Assembly: GCA_021397835.1 (NCBI GenBank)
Contig: JAJFZO010000605.1
Coordinates: forward strand, 868,001 to 932,000
Direction of reading: 5' to 3'
DNA from: Moringa oleifera
Taxonomy: Eukaryota; Streptophyta; Magnoliopsida; Brassicales; Moringaceae
Length of the DNA stretch: 64,000 bases
The notes below the pieces were generated by a model, which did not search any database, was not told where the DNA came from, and saw nothing but the letters and a program-made list of their open reading frames with translations. A program made the position numbers and the translations under genes. Every line of letters starts with the position of its first letter. Positions within the stretch are counted from its first letter, which is position 1. This document shows positions 45,356 through 58,300 of the stretch, one piece after another.

Positions 45356-48300
45356 TCATTGATTTGTCATACACATACACTCTTTACACCTTGGATACCG
45401 GTAAACACTCCTGGCCTTAGGCCTTGCCTGGACATGTTTAGTCTGTCTGACTGCCTTCCTTACTCTCTGCTCAAATACTTTCCATTCTATGGAATTGTTC
45501 TTCATAAAGATGTCCGCAAGCCTCCGTTTGTTTGGGCGTATTGTCGGCATTGTCCCTCCACCGAAGTATATTCGATAACCAGATACCAATGATGACAATT
45601 GGCTCCCTGAGTCTGTCATGGCAAATACATCGGCTGCAGTGCAACCGATGAAGTCCAGCGCTGCCAGCTGCAGAAGAAATAAAAAAGTTGATAAACTAGC
45701 CGGGTCATGAAATCATTTTGCTGAAGCATAGATAAGGGGGAGAAGGAGGTCACCTGTGATGAAAAGTTCTTGAAGGGTTCGAGTTCAGCTGGTGAAAGCA
45801 TGTTCTCTTTAGTAATTAAATTTGGATATAAGCTGGTCAAAGCGACCAATCTTGACCTCCCTCCATATATATTTGCACCCGCAACAAAGATTCGTGTCTT
45901 ACGATTAAATCCAAGAGCAGCAAGCATAAGAATTGCTTCTTCAGGCGTTAATGGACATAGGCCATCCAACCTTATCACTTCAGGAGAAGGCAGCCTGCAA
46001 CAGGTAAAATAGTTTCTTTCTCTGCAACTTGACAAAAACAAGTGAAAGAAACAAGAAGCTAAGAAAAAGGAGATTCGTACTTTTCAGTCCTCTCAAGAAG
46101 TGTCAATGCAGGGAAATGTTTTTCACGATATGCTTTCAATTCTCTTCTTTCTTCTTCACCTCCCCCAAAGTAACACAGAGAATGAGCTACCATGTCGATT
46201 TCAAACCTCAAATGGAGAGCTAGATACCTAGAAGCTTTCCCAGGACGACTCTTCTGTTCCTTCACTGACTCTGCATATGGCCCAACAAGATACCGATCCA
46301 GTGGCCCTACTTGAGTTGCATTCTGACGTAACCTTTTAAGAAGCAGAGCACCGGTTTCTTGTATTTTGGGGACAAATCGCAGTGCATGAAAATTACATCT
46401 GCATCGAAGTCTCTAGATGAAGTCCCTCAATTAGGAAGAGCAAAGTAGAAATATCTAAAGAAGGCAATACTCTTTATCTAAAGAAGGCTTATACCCACAA
46501 ACTTGCAATCAATTTTGATATCAAAGACTACAAATCTACCTGCAACTGGAATGGTATTGGGTCAAATGCCAAGCGATTGCCAAATCCAACAAAATGGACA
46601 ACTTTTTTCTGAATCAGAATGGGAAGAATGTGTTTCAGATAAAAACTTGGCTTGGACTCTTTTCCGATGTCTGCATCTGTCATCTGTGATAGCATTTCAG
46701 TAATCAGCAAACCAAAGACAAAGTTAAGATTGCAGCATCAATTAAAAAACACATAAGAATTGATGTGGGCAAGGAACTTACAACACTACAACACATAAGA
46801 ATTGATGTGGGCAAGGAACTTACAACACTACAACACATAAGAATTGATGTGGGCAAGGAACTTACAACACTACCAATTGCCTCCAAATCTAGTGACTGTA
46901 GCTCTTCAGGAAGTTCCTTTACTATTCGGATATCACGAGTCAGGTAGTCGATAAAATGCTCCTCCTGATAGATATCGCCGAATTGACTAGGAAATGTAAA
47001 AGTTGCTAGTATTACTTTTTCTTTAAAGCAAAGTGAGACATTAAAGCAGCATATCATTCTCATAACCAGTCAGATTCAGTAAATGCGACTGAATCAGAAT
47101 GCAGTTTATGAAAAAAACAATGCCGTGAAATCAAGAAAATTCATTCAGGAGATAAGCGAGTAACAAGAACGGAGAGAGGAAGTCACCTCACATCTGTCCA
47201 GACGTCACTGTACATAAACTTGGGAACAACGAGGGTTGCATTGAGTAATCGTGCAACAACGACGATATTGCAAACCTGTTGCCAATAAACAATAGAATAC
47301 AAGAGAAGTGATTGAAACTGGATGACTTGAACAATCACAAAAGCGTGAAGTTGTGTTATGAGCATTTACTTACAGCTACTCTTTGCTGATTGATCCCACC
47401 ATTTGCAGTGACCATAATATATCCGTTATTCCCTTCTGTTATTCACACAGGTTTAATATGAGGATCCATTCATAAGATACATATGTGCAGTGAAAACAAA
47501 CACTGAAAGACAAGCCTGCATAAATGGGCTCTCACACACACAGAGGGAGTGAAAGAGAGAGAGACCGCTAGGTTCCCAGCTATGTTGATGGGCACAAGGT
47601 GTCCAAGCAGAAGCAGGAACCAATGGCTCCTGCCACAAATCTTTTGGCTCACGTTTATTCTGTCCCTGCACATGGCAGAACACACAGCCAATGAGAAGAG
47701 AAAAGAGAAATATCAACAAACAAGTGAACTAAGCACTTGCAATGTCTTAAATGTAAAGACATGACATCAAAACAGACATCTAAATACCTCTGCCAATGCA
47801 TGAGCAGCCAAAGCCAACATTCTTCCATAAGTCCCATTGTATTTCCTCTTCCCTTTACCAGACTTTTTCAATTTTCCCTGTTAATGCAATAAAGTATAAA
47901 CATGAAAAGAAGAAGAAATAGAAGGGGCCAGGGAGGGAAGTTGATGAATTGAATCCTTCTACAAAATATTTCTACTATTAAAGTCTACAAGCAGTTTACA
48001 CAGGATATTATGGTGATTATAGGAAGTAGTTCAACATAAGCAGCATAGACGCTATAGCATGGTTTAAATTTCCAAGTATCTACAAAAATATGCTAATTCC
48101 ACAAAAGGACATCTCGTAATACCTAGAAAGCTGATAACTGAGATGTTTAGCACTGGAAATTAATACTTCTTCCCTTTTCTGGCTCAAAATGACAACCAAT
48201 AAAATCAGTTAAATTTATAAAATGTTGCTTCTTCCCACAGTTCCAATGTCACTGATCTACAAAAAATGTACATTTTCTTACCTAAAACTTAGCTCAGTAA

Positions 48301-48700
48301 ACTATAGTGCTTTGGCAATCACTTAAGGCATTGTAAGAAATCTAAAAACCGAAAATACAAGTACCTGAAGCGGTGCTGAAACTTTAGCAGAAAAAGACTT
48401 CTTCGACAACCCATTTACGAGCTTGAGCGGATGACCTTGTAACCGGGCAAGCATAAACCAGTTAACCAAGAAAAAGAAACAAACCAGTGTAATCACAGCC
48501 ACGAGCCCCTTCACTCTCTTCCTCCGGTACCAAACTTTCTCCCCTTTTCTCTTCAACCTCTTCGCTTGCTGTTTTTGATCCCACAATCTGCGACTCGGCG
48601 AGCCCTGAAAGCTCCTGGAGCCGGCCTGGAAGCGATCCAGGACCCGAGTCTCGAGACATTCGGCTTGTTCTTGATCTGGTTTGGGACTAAATTGATTCAT
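45356..48700 (-). CDS. O-fucosyltransferase-like type II membrane protein (608 aa, 10 exons)
   Basis: Minus-strand exons: 48700-48365, 47877-47788, 47665-47566, 47435-47374, 47275-47187, 46986-46866, 46683-46540, 46412-46081, 45994-45754 and 45667-45356; 609 codons. The long basic cytosolic N-terminus is followed by one membrane segment at about 65-85 (VAVITLVCFFFLVNWFMLA), as in Golgi type II enzymes. The catalytic region shows the usual plant O-FucT blocks: NNGYIMVTANGGINQQRVA, VVPKFMYSDVW, GFGNRLAFDPIP, RCRCNFHALRFV, LALHLRFEIDMVAHS, LTPEEAILML, and MTDSGSQLSSLVSGYRIYFG with a basic tail. Acceptor substrates of most of these enzymes are unknown. The exon 6 donor is embedded in a triplicated 42-bp repeat (separate entry), so alternative longer forms are possible. 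From memory the neighbour in Arabidopsis is At1g62330, next to ALE1. Confidence 0.93.
46751..46873 (-). repeat. 42-bp x 3 minisatellite spanning the exon 6 splice donor
   Basis: Units start at 46751, 46793 and 46835 and are identical over their shared length. On the minus strand each contains AGTGTT|GTAAGTTCC, i.e. a full splice donor. The first donor met by the exon (GT at 46865-46864) gives the standard protein. The other two lie 42 and 84 nt into the intron. The period is 14 codons and all copies are open in frame, so use of a distal donor would add 14 or 28 residues (VSSLPTSILMCCSV per unit) without a frameshift. Confidence 0.9.
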
Positions 48701-49717
48701 GTTGTTGGCTGAAGCAATGATATTTTGGATCCCAGACTAATAAAGACGGAGGTATTCGTTATTGCTAAAGGTTGCTTTTTTAAGGACAAGGAAAACCGGA
48801 GATGCGAAAGGAAAACTGTCTGAACCTAGCAATTAACCCTCTGCTTTCGGTGGTTGTCTTAACCTTTGGGCTGAGTTAGAGTTTCGTTCGGGTGACGAAC
48901 GGCTTGGATTTTCCAGGCCCATAAGGCCCAGAAGATCACGGCAGCTCGTGAGGAACAGATTGCATTTCTGCTTTGTTTTTTTAAGAAAATGAAAATGAAA
49001 ATCAATGGAAGAAAACTGATTTGCAGGAATCAGAGACAGTAAGTGCCAAACACAGTGGTAGATTTCTTGTTGATAGAGTGGAAAGCACCATAGAAGATAA
49101 CCAAAAGGCAGCCACTGTCTCCCATGATAAACAGAAAGAATGCTGGTGGAACAGCCTGTTCTGATTCATGAACTGTCTTTTTCCCAGAATCTGTTTTTAA
49201 TTCATGAACTTTGTCATTTTCCCCTCAGCCCTGTTTCTGCTTATTTCAATGATGAATGCCCCACACTGAGAGCGCTGTCCCAGGTTGTAATAAAGACATT
49301 GACAATCTCAGCTACTTGGGGGCCTGTAACAAATGCTACTTTCCAACCAAACCCAACAACAAAAGCAAATCCTATCTGTTAAGGTGCATTTGAAATCTCA
49401 AGATCTTTGCTTGAATCAAATGAAACTTTTATTATGCAGCAAAATTATCTCGATTGTGCATCAAGACAATTCAATACATATATCTGAATATATGATATGG
49501 CAGTACTTCGAGCTAAATATTTACCCTAATTTGCATTTCAAAGTATAACTTGCAGTGAAAAAGAAAATGTCTTGGACTTAATTACATATCTGTCAAATGT
49601 GTTTTGATGCTGTTTTGCAGTATCTCTTCTGTTCCTTTCTGTGCTCGTCATTTATCCCCCAGATTGTGTCAGTAGTTGCATACATAAACGGGTGCATCAC
49701 TTCCACATTCATTAAGC
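48701..49717. promoter_or_regulatory. Promoter of the O-fucosyltransferase gene and 3' flank of SRF8
   Basis: About 1 kb between the two minus-strand genes. The part near 48701-48950 should be the 5' leader and promoter of the O-fucosyltransferase gene; the right part probably includes the SRF8 3' UTR. No coding exon supported. Confidence 0.45.
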
Positions 49718-52700
49718 TTAAAATGATACATCAATTGCATCGTGATCTGGAGTTCTGTATGAAAATCCAGATTCATCGCTGGATCGCCTTTTGACCACAC
49801 TTGCCCTTTGCACTAACCTAACAAGTGCTTGCACTACCTCAGACATGGGAGGGCGAAACTCAGGTTCCGGCTACAAATGAAAACAAGAATCATAAAGACA
49901 TAGAAGAGATGCCAAATTCAGCCTTGTCTTCAAGAAGAGCCGAAAACATGATAGAAATCTGCTTAATGGCTGTGAAAAATAGGGACTAACAACAAATTAT
50001 TCCTTAGTGAAAGTCAATAAATTCACCTGAACGCAGAGGGCAATAATGTCAGCAAAACGTGAGAGGGACTTTGCAGGGTACATGCCATCTAGCACGGGAT
50101 CAACCATTTTAGCCAGTGCATCTATATCATGTAGTTGGGGAGTAGCCCATCTTACAAGTGATTGCTCTGATCTTGGCCTCGAACTGAAAATGATGAAATA
50201 TAAAGAAAAAAGGCATTATATAAGCAAACCAACTTTGGAACAACTAGAACATAATTATGACTTTCAGTAATGTCAAACAGGGATTACCTATCCAGTGGCT
50301 TCCGACCTGTCAACAGTTCCAGCATCACCACCCCAAAGCTGTACACGTCACTTTTTACAGTGTATACTCCTGACAAGGCAAATTCGGGAGCACTATAACC
50401 AAATGAACCAACCACCTGTGTTGAAACCTGTAAAATATAAAGGATAAGAAACTTGAGAGACCCCAATAAAACTTGCATAAACAGACAGTACCCACTGAAT
50501 TACCTGTCGCTCTGTGTTTGGTGTTAAAGCAGCTAAACCACAGTCTGACACATGGGGATTTAGCTCTTCGTCAAGTAAAATGTTTGCTGACTTGAAGTTT
50601 CTATGTACAACAGAAGGCAAGCAAACTTCGTGCAAGTACCTGACAGAAATAGTTAAAGATTAGCCAGGATGCCAACAGAAGCATTCGAAGAGGAACATAT
50701 GAAAATGATTTACAATGTTAACGTACTCTAAAGCCCGAGCAGTCCCAAGTGCTACTCTGACTCTCGCATTCCAAGTTAGAGTTTTGCTTCTGTCATCAGC
50801 AAAGTGCAACATGTCATGCAAACTTCCATTTCCGACATACTCATAAATCAAAAGTCGTTGGCCATGCTCTGCACAATAGCCAGCCAGAGAAACGATGTTT
50901 GGGTGCCTCAACCGTGACATATTTGAAACAGCTTCAAGAAAGTTGTCTTCCTCCTGTAACGATAGTGCTGCATTATCGATCTTCTTTATAGCCATTGTCT
51001 GGAATACATTAACAGGATCAGGTCAATCCACTGTTAAGAAAATAGTTGAAAGATGCTAACTGCTAAGCAGGAGATGGCAGTAAAAATAACTATAGAATAA
51101 GACACACTGAAAATTTGTATTAGAGAAAAGAAATTAGTTTGAGTTTAACTATGTTCAAAATCCCAAGTTCAACTACATTTAAAATATTCAAGAGGAATTG
51201 GCAAAATTCACAGTGGGAGAATGTTAAGCTCTGGATTGTAAGGTGTGAGATTTGATCCCACATAAAAAAAAAATATGAGCTTTTTGTATAAGAGTTATAA
51301 GGCTTTGGGCTCCCTCCTTTCATAGCTAACTTTAGGAGTATGATTCTCGCAAGGTTCTTATCAAATTAAGCCATTTTGGCTCCTCACAGGCGACACATAG
51401 TCGTATTATTATACATAATAATAGCAAAACAAAATCACCTTTCCATTGGGAAACTCTGCTCTATAGACACGGCCAAGAGAACCTTCACCGACAAGAAATT
51501 CCTGACTGAAGCTATTCGTCGCAGTTTGGAGAGTAGCAACAGTATATGAAGTAGCAGTTATAGGCGACTTCATACTCTTTGCAGATCCATTTTTCATTAC
51601 CCTCTCAACCATAAGTTTTTCTGCTGGAGGAGGCTTCAGATCTCTAATTGCACCCACACTTGTCAACCTCTGCTGTTGTACCTCAGTATTCACTGCATAG
51701 TTCAAGTAGAATCAAACTTATCATCAGAAAACTCGAAGATATTTCTCATATCCTCTACAGGTAGACTAAGCAACAACAATCCTAGCTTTACGAAAATCCA
51801 AAATTGCAAAATAGTATTAATAAAATCAAATGAAGACTCAAGGGAGGAAAATCAATGATGGGAGAATAAAGAAAGAAAGTAAAGTGAACATACCATTGCT
51901 TGTGCCAAGAGAAAGATTCCTCTGAGAAGGTTTTGCACCACCTGCCTTCTTTTTATTTTTTCGAATGCAAAACACAAGAGCAAGTAGTGCAAGGAAAAAA
52001 AGAAACACGCAACCCAAAACAATGCCTATAACAGGTCCAGTTGATGATCCCTTATCCGAATCAGATGATTCATTGTCAGATACTGGGGCTGTATGTGGAC
52101 CCGATCCAGGATGAGTATGATTACGATGAGATCTATGGGGTGGAGGAGAGGTATATGGTGGTGGAGGAGGAGCAGGACCGTTATCAAAAGAATTTCCATC
52201 ATATCTGTTTCATGTTTGATAGCCCAGTTAAAAATATAGTGAAAAGATCAAAAGCAAACAAAGGACATAGAATGAACAGAAGCCCTATGAAACTTACATA
52301 AAAGTTGGGATTGAAATAAGCTCCTGAGGGATCCAGCCAGTGAAATGATTGTTTGCGACGTTTCTGCCAGAAACATGGGATGAAATGAGTAGGCAGCTAG
52401 TGTAACCCAAAATCCATAGTAGGAAAAAGAACTTACAGAGTAGTCAATGGCAAGCCTGAAAGGACATTAAGAGAACCAGTCAATTCATTGTTCTGCATAT
52501 AGCTGCCAGAAATCCAGATACCATCAGCACCTTTAATGAAACCCTGAATAGATCTCTGTCCAATTCTTTTCTTTGTGCTTTTTCTTTGTAGGGAAGAAGT
52601 AGCAAGTTACTCACAGTGAAGAAAGATTGACCAATGCACTAAACGAGGGAGGAAGATCTCCACTGAAGTTGTTGAAAGACAGATCCCTGCATCAATGTGC

Positions 52701-54804
52701 ATGGATCCACAGCACAAAACAACTGGTCTTTAGAAATAAGTCTTTTACTCTTCGATCCTTTTTGTTTTGTTTTGTTTTTTTTTTTTTTTTTTTTTTTTGC
52801 TTTTCCCAATTAAGAAGTCTGGGTGCAGGTCATTCACAATAACAACTAAGTCGTGAAGGACTAATTACATAATTACTTCCTCAATCAGATATTTAAGCAA
52901 ACAACTACAACAATGAGGGAGAATTTCTCGGCTGAAATCAGTAGTCCTTGGGTTGACCTCATTAGCACTTTTATGCATATTCTCACTCATCAAGAAATAA
53001 AAAGAATGTCAATTTCTTCTTCCAACATCGCAGACAAGTTTAACATTAACTGCACCAAGTAACCAGGCAAAGCCTGATGTATAATGAATCAACAGAACAG
53101 TATTGTACTTTCTCAAACTCAAATGTAAAATTTCCATGATATCTATAAATTCCGAGAATTAATTTCTCTAATAAAATTTCCATGATATTTACAAAAAGAA
53201 TGGCAACTTCTCAAACGCAAAATACACAGCAACTTCACAGGAATGGAAGATTCAAGCCCATAATGGAAAGCAAGACGGAAAAAAAAAATTCATACGAACT
53301 TGCATTATTTAAAAAAAAAAACAAAATAGGACACATAAGTCACTTGCATAATAACTCTGATGGCAAAGAGTACAAAAATAATAACATAAGGTGAATTAAG
53401 GTTCTTACAGAGTTGAGAGGCCAGCAAGATTAGCAAAAACGTCTCCAATAGACTGCGAAATGGAATTATGACTCATGTTCCTGAGCAAGGAAATTGAAAT
53501 GCAGCCACTAAGATGGACTTCAAATTGGAAATTTCCACAGAATTCAAGACAAAGGACTCACAAATAAGTAAGAGAAACCATGCTAGATATAGAATAAGGA
53601 AGATTCCCGCTTAAGTTGTTCCTCGCCAGATTCCTGCATCATACGATTAAACAAGGATGACCAGCTTAAGCAAAGCAACAAAAGGAGAACAGGACAATGG
53701 AGAGAATCATTAAATGATGAAACGTTACAGGCTTGTAAGATTGGGTGGCAACTGATAAGGGATTGAATCATGAATGTTGTTGTCGCTCAAATCACTGCCA
53801 AATACAAACAAATGCATATAAATATTCAATAAGCCAATAATACGTCCAATGAAGAAGAAAAAATAAGTATTTTCTTACAATTTTCTCAAAGATATAAGGT
53901 CTGAGAGCAAGTATCCCATGGTCCCAGAGAGTCCTAAACCAGAAACCTCACTGATATAAATAAAGAAAAAAAAGACCCATCAAAGAAAGTTGTTAATAGG
54001 TTAATCCACCTAAAAGACAACAAAGAGCTTCACTTGTAGTATGCATTCATACATGGAAACAACAGCTGAACCCTCACAAGTAACCCCTTTCCATGACTCT
54101 GCACACGGATCACCATCACTGATTTTCCAATTAGTTAGCTGCCACGGATTGTTTAATGACGTATAAATTACCTGAAGAGCTTGAACTGCAACAAGAAAGA
54201 CATGATCCTCAAACCTCAATACCCAGTTAATGCAAATCACTCAGTCTTAAACCCTCCATTTATCTGAGGAAAAGCAGGGGAAAAAAGACAAGCAAGAAAC
54301 AAACATATTGGAATTTCAGACTCCAGCATAGCCTGATGGGACTACTTTGCTTGGTTCAGGGAAAAAAAAAGTTAGCTTTGTTCTATTATCAGCTTTTTAC
54401 TACATTTTCTCGGGAAGTAAACAGAGCTTAAAGGACTAAACTTCAAATTTATTGAAACAAAACAAAATTTTCTAAGAAGTCAATACTCATTTCTTGACTT
54501 CAGCTCAAGCTAATCGCATCCCTAAAGTCAAGAAAAATTTAAACCGAGCAATCTGCATCACTCAACCAAACCAAAACCAACCAAATCAATCAACAAAAGA
54601 AGGAAAAAGAAAAGAGTTAGAAAAATCTGATCACAACGCGCTAAGGCTAAAGAAAGTAGAAACGTGATATCGGCATATACCATCTGAAGCATCAGTAGTG
54701 CAATGCACAAAAGGGACACAAAAGATCGAGGCGAGTAACACAAAGTCAGCGAGCAAACGAGTTAAGAAGAGAGGAAAAGCTCCTCCTCCTTTCTTGTCAA
54801 TCAT
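49718..54804 (-). CDS. SRF8: STRUBBELIG-RECEPTOR FAMILY 8-type LRR receptor kinase, catalytic-loop Asp missing (721 aa, 16 exons)
   Basis: Minus-strand exons: 54804-54681, 54185-54053, 53950-53879, 53794-53729, 53633-53562, 53480-53409, 52686-52615, 52502-52437, 52363-52298, 52204-51894, 51692-51439, 50998-50727, 50639-50504, 50427-50288, 50183-50027, 49870-49718; 722 codons. A signal peptide (about 1-33) and an SRF N-terminal block ([15 protein letters not shown]) precede leucine-rich repeats, mostly one per 66/72-bp phase-2 exon. A Pro-rich linker follows, then a transmembrane segment (about 305-328) and the kinase (about 410-680). VAIK-type Lys is present (MAIKK), but the catalytic loop reads [12 protein letters not shown] (Asp to Asn) and the DFG motif is SDCG. 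SRF kinases are known as atypical or inactive. The C-terminus ([19 protein letters not shown]) matches SRF8 as I know it. It acts at the plasma membrane; the specific ligand is unknown. Confidence 0.95.
52775..52799. repeat. Poly-T run in an SRF8 intron
   Basis: About 23 consecutive T in intron 6 of SRF8 (+ strand), preceded by TTTTG repeats. On the gene strand this is a poly-A run, which could be a retroposon tail or simple repeat. Confidence 0.7.
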
Positions 54805-55330
54805 TGCTGGATATGCAAGTGCTTTTCGCAGTGTTCACAGGTGATGATCGGGTATAGTGCAGCGCATGGTAGAGAACCGACGACGCCCGAGGCAAGAAGA
54901 CGAAGAAAGGAAAGAAAAGCTATAGTAGTTGTTGCGGTCAGTGGTTAGAAGCATCGCCATTAAAGAAAGGGACATAGAGAGAGAGAGATTCGAAGCTTAG
55001 AGTGATGGAGAGAGAAAAAAAGAGTATATGTATTTTATGTGTACTTTGGTTGTTGTGTGTGAGCGTTGTGTGACTGTGTGTCGGCGAGAAAAGGAAAGAG
55101 CTAAAAAATTTGAAGGAAAATAATGCGAACAGTAGAAAGGTTGGCTTCTACTTTGAAGAAGGCAAGCAAAGTATGACTCTTTTTAGCTGTTTTTCAGGTA
55201 GCCCTCTCTCTCTCTCTTCTCTGTTGACTCTGGATCCTCTACGTGTCTGCTCACCCTCTTTATTTTACAACCCAGCCGCATTTTTGCCTATTTTAAAAAA
55301 GCAACTGTGTTATATAAGTTAACTTCTTAA
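54805..55330 (-). promoter_or_regulatory. SRF8 5' leader and proximal promoter
   Basis: GA/CT-rich DNA (for example GAGAGAGAGA at about 54978) immediately upstream of the SRF8 ATG at 54804. Ordinary GC content ends at about 55320, where the AT desert begins. Confidence 0.45.
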
Positions 55331-58300
55331 AATTTATATTTTTCAAAACAATATAATAAAAATATATAAATTTTTAGTGATCAATATTTCAAAACAAATA
55401 AAAATTAAAATAAATATAAAAAAGTTTAAATTAAATCTACTTTTTAATTTAAATTTTTATTTATGGAATAGATTAACATTGCATCTAAGTTTTTAATTTA
55501 GTATAAATTAGACATTTATTTAAGTCAAATATATAAAATTTTTAATTTAAATATTTTTAATTTTTTAATATAATTAAAATCAAATTAAATTAAATTTTTG
55601 CATGTAAAATTGATATTAATATTTTAAGATATAAAATAAAAAATAAATATAATTATTCAAATTTTTATAAATAATAATAAATCAAAATACCGTTATTTAT
55701 TAAAATTTTGAAAATATCTTCTAACTGAAAATACAATCACGATAATCTGATAGATCGACCAATAAGACTGATCGATCACCAGCAAATTATAGATTTTAAA
55801 CAAAATTGTGAGGTTATTAACATGTGAAACAGGTCTAGAAGGTGGACGGCAGCTCAGAGGATTAGTTCTTGATACGAAAAAGTGAAGGGCACCGAGTATA
55901 AAAAAACAAGGGGCCATCAAAATGTCATGATTACCCTTAAATAAAAATTGTTATTTCCTTGGATGCCATGGATCTTCGGCTCCGCCTTTTCTGGCAGAGA
56001 GAAGAAGACAGAGAAAGACTGGATGATGGCTGGCAGAAAAATCGGGGACTGGCTTTTAAATGGAATATGAAAAATGACTAAAATGTCCCCCCGCGAAACT
56101 GATGGCGACATTACCATTTTCTTGACTTTTTCAGCGTTTGGTTAACTTTTTCCGATGTGACAATAAACGTTCACATAAATTTCACTTTTTTATAGAATAT
56201 AAAATTATTTTTGACATCATATTTCATAAAATAATTAAAGTTTAATATTCTATTTTAATATTATTTATTATTTAATTGCATCAGCCATGATACTAACATT
56301 ATCTTAATTCATATCACATTATAAACAATAATTATTTTTTAAAAATAAACTAAAAATCATGTAATAAACATTGAAAAATTCAAATAAACTTGAGAATGCA
56401 TTCACATAAGTATGATTTTTTTAAAATAAAAAATAAATTGATATATATATATGTAGATATAATGGAAGAACTAAGATTGCTTGTGAGAGTTTATAAATAA
56501 TTTTATTTGGTTGCAATGAATGGGAAAACAATGTCGGTCCGTGATCTGCCTTAGATTCCCTGAACAATTAAAAAAATTAATGGACAATGACTCTTGTTGG
56601 CCATACCGTGTTGTTCTTCACTTCCTACTCATTTCACGAGATTAATTAATTCATAAAACAAAATCAATTATATCGCTCACTAAAATTAATGTTAAAAATA
56701 AGATAAATTTCAGTACCTTATATTAATTATAAAATTTGGATAGTTTAAATATAATAAAGTTTAGTTCATGATTAAGAACTTGACAAAATGGTTAATGATT
56801 ACATAAAAGACTAACCATTTTTTTGTTGTTTGTGTCATTAAAAATAAGCATTTATTCATTTAAAGTCGTATTATTTTTTGATGTCAAATTTTACTGTTTT
56901 TATAATTTATAATAACAATAAATAAATAAATAAATTTTATTAAATTATTATATATATAACATATTTTATAATACATACTGTTCTCAGGGACACAGAAACT
57001 GCAAGCATGGTAAATTGGACTATGTGCTTTGGGAAACATGTCGCTGATAGGAGTTAGAGCTTTGAATGAATTGCATTGTCCTTTTGACTCATGAATTTGT
57101 TAATATATGCTTTTTTTAAGTTTTAAAAAATGAGAAATTAATTAAATAATAAATGAAATATAGATAATAATGTCATCTCATAATTTTGATCATGACATGG
57201 GGTGTGGCTGAAGGTTGGAAGGATGCCGTATAAGAAAAATATTTGAAGTTTAGTTTATATAATAAGATGATGATCACCTAATATTTTATTTTATAATATA
57301 GTACTGACATGTCACATAGAAGGAAGTTGACAGTGAGAGAGAGCATGCTTGGACCTAAATTCAATGCAACCCAAAAAAAAAATAGGACAAAAATAATAAA
57401 GAAGACAAAGTAAAATACGATTCAAGTACCCACTTGAGTCACATAGAGATTATAAATTTTAATTTTATAATATTTAAAAAACAATTAATAACATTCTTTA
57501 CTAAGATTGTGTTTACGTTGTATTGATTTTTATGGTGTTACGTATTTTTTTTTATAGTAATCTTTATATAAATTTAAACATGTTTTATATGTTAGTTAGA
57601 ATGATAATTTATGAACCATACAATAATTAAAAATTAAGTAAAAGATGTAACCAAACCTAATCGTATTATCATACGAACTCAAAATAAACATGTTAATGAT
57701 ATCATCGTATTTATTTTGATAATATTATCAATCATACTAAAATTAATGATATTTTAGTTAAATTTATATGTTTTATACTGTTTAAACAGTATAATAATAA
57801 ATAATATTTAAAAAATGAAATCGAAGTGATGGATCAAGTTAATTGAACCATGAAATGAATCTTCAATTTATCTTTATCCATTTAAAATCAATTTAATCCA
57901 CTTTTGTTGTCAAAATGACGTTGTTTTGTGAGAAAAATATATATATATATATATATATTTAAACATCATTTTGAAAAAATTGAAAAAAAATTAAAAACAG
58001 TGACCATTTAAAATAAAAAATTATTTTTAATAAACAATCATTATATTTTTTATATTATTTATTTTAATTATATATAAAAAATTATAATTATTTATTACAT
58101 CATCATGTTTTACCATTTAATTTAATTCTCGTGCAATGATCATTTAATCTATTGTTTTTACAATTAAACGATCAATTTAATTTTTTAAAAAATTTTGATA
58201 ATAAATAATATATAATATCTAATTTTTTTATAATTCATTTGTGTTTTTAAGATATGCAAGACAAATTTAAAACAAAAAACTATACCAATTACAACTTTAA

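Noticed and set aside
47183..47365. Minus-strand 60-codon frame starting at 47365 as an independent small gene
   Set aside because: Its downstream part is exactly exon 5 of the O-fucosyltransferase gene; the upstream part is intron.
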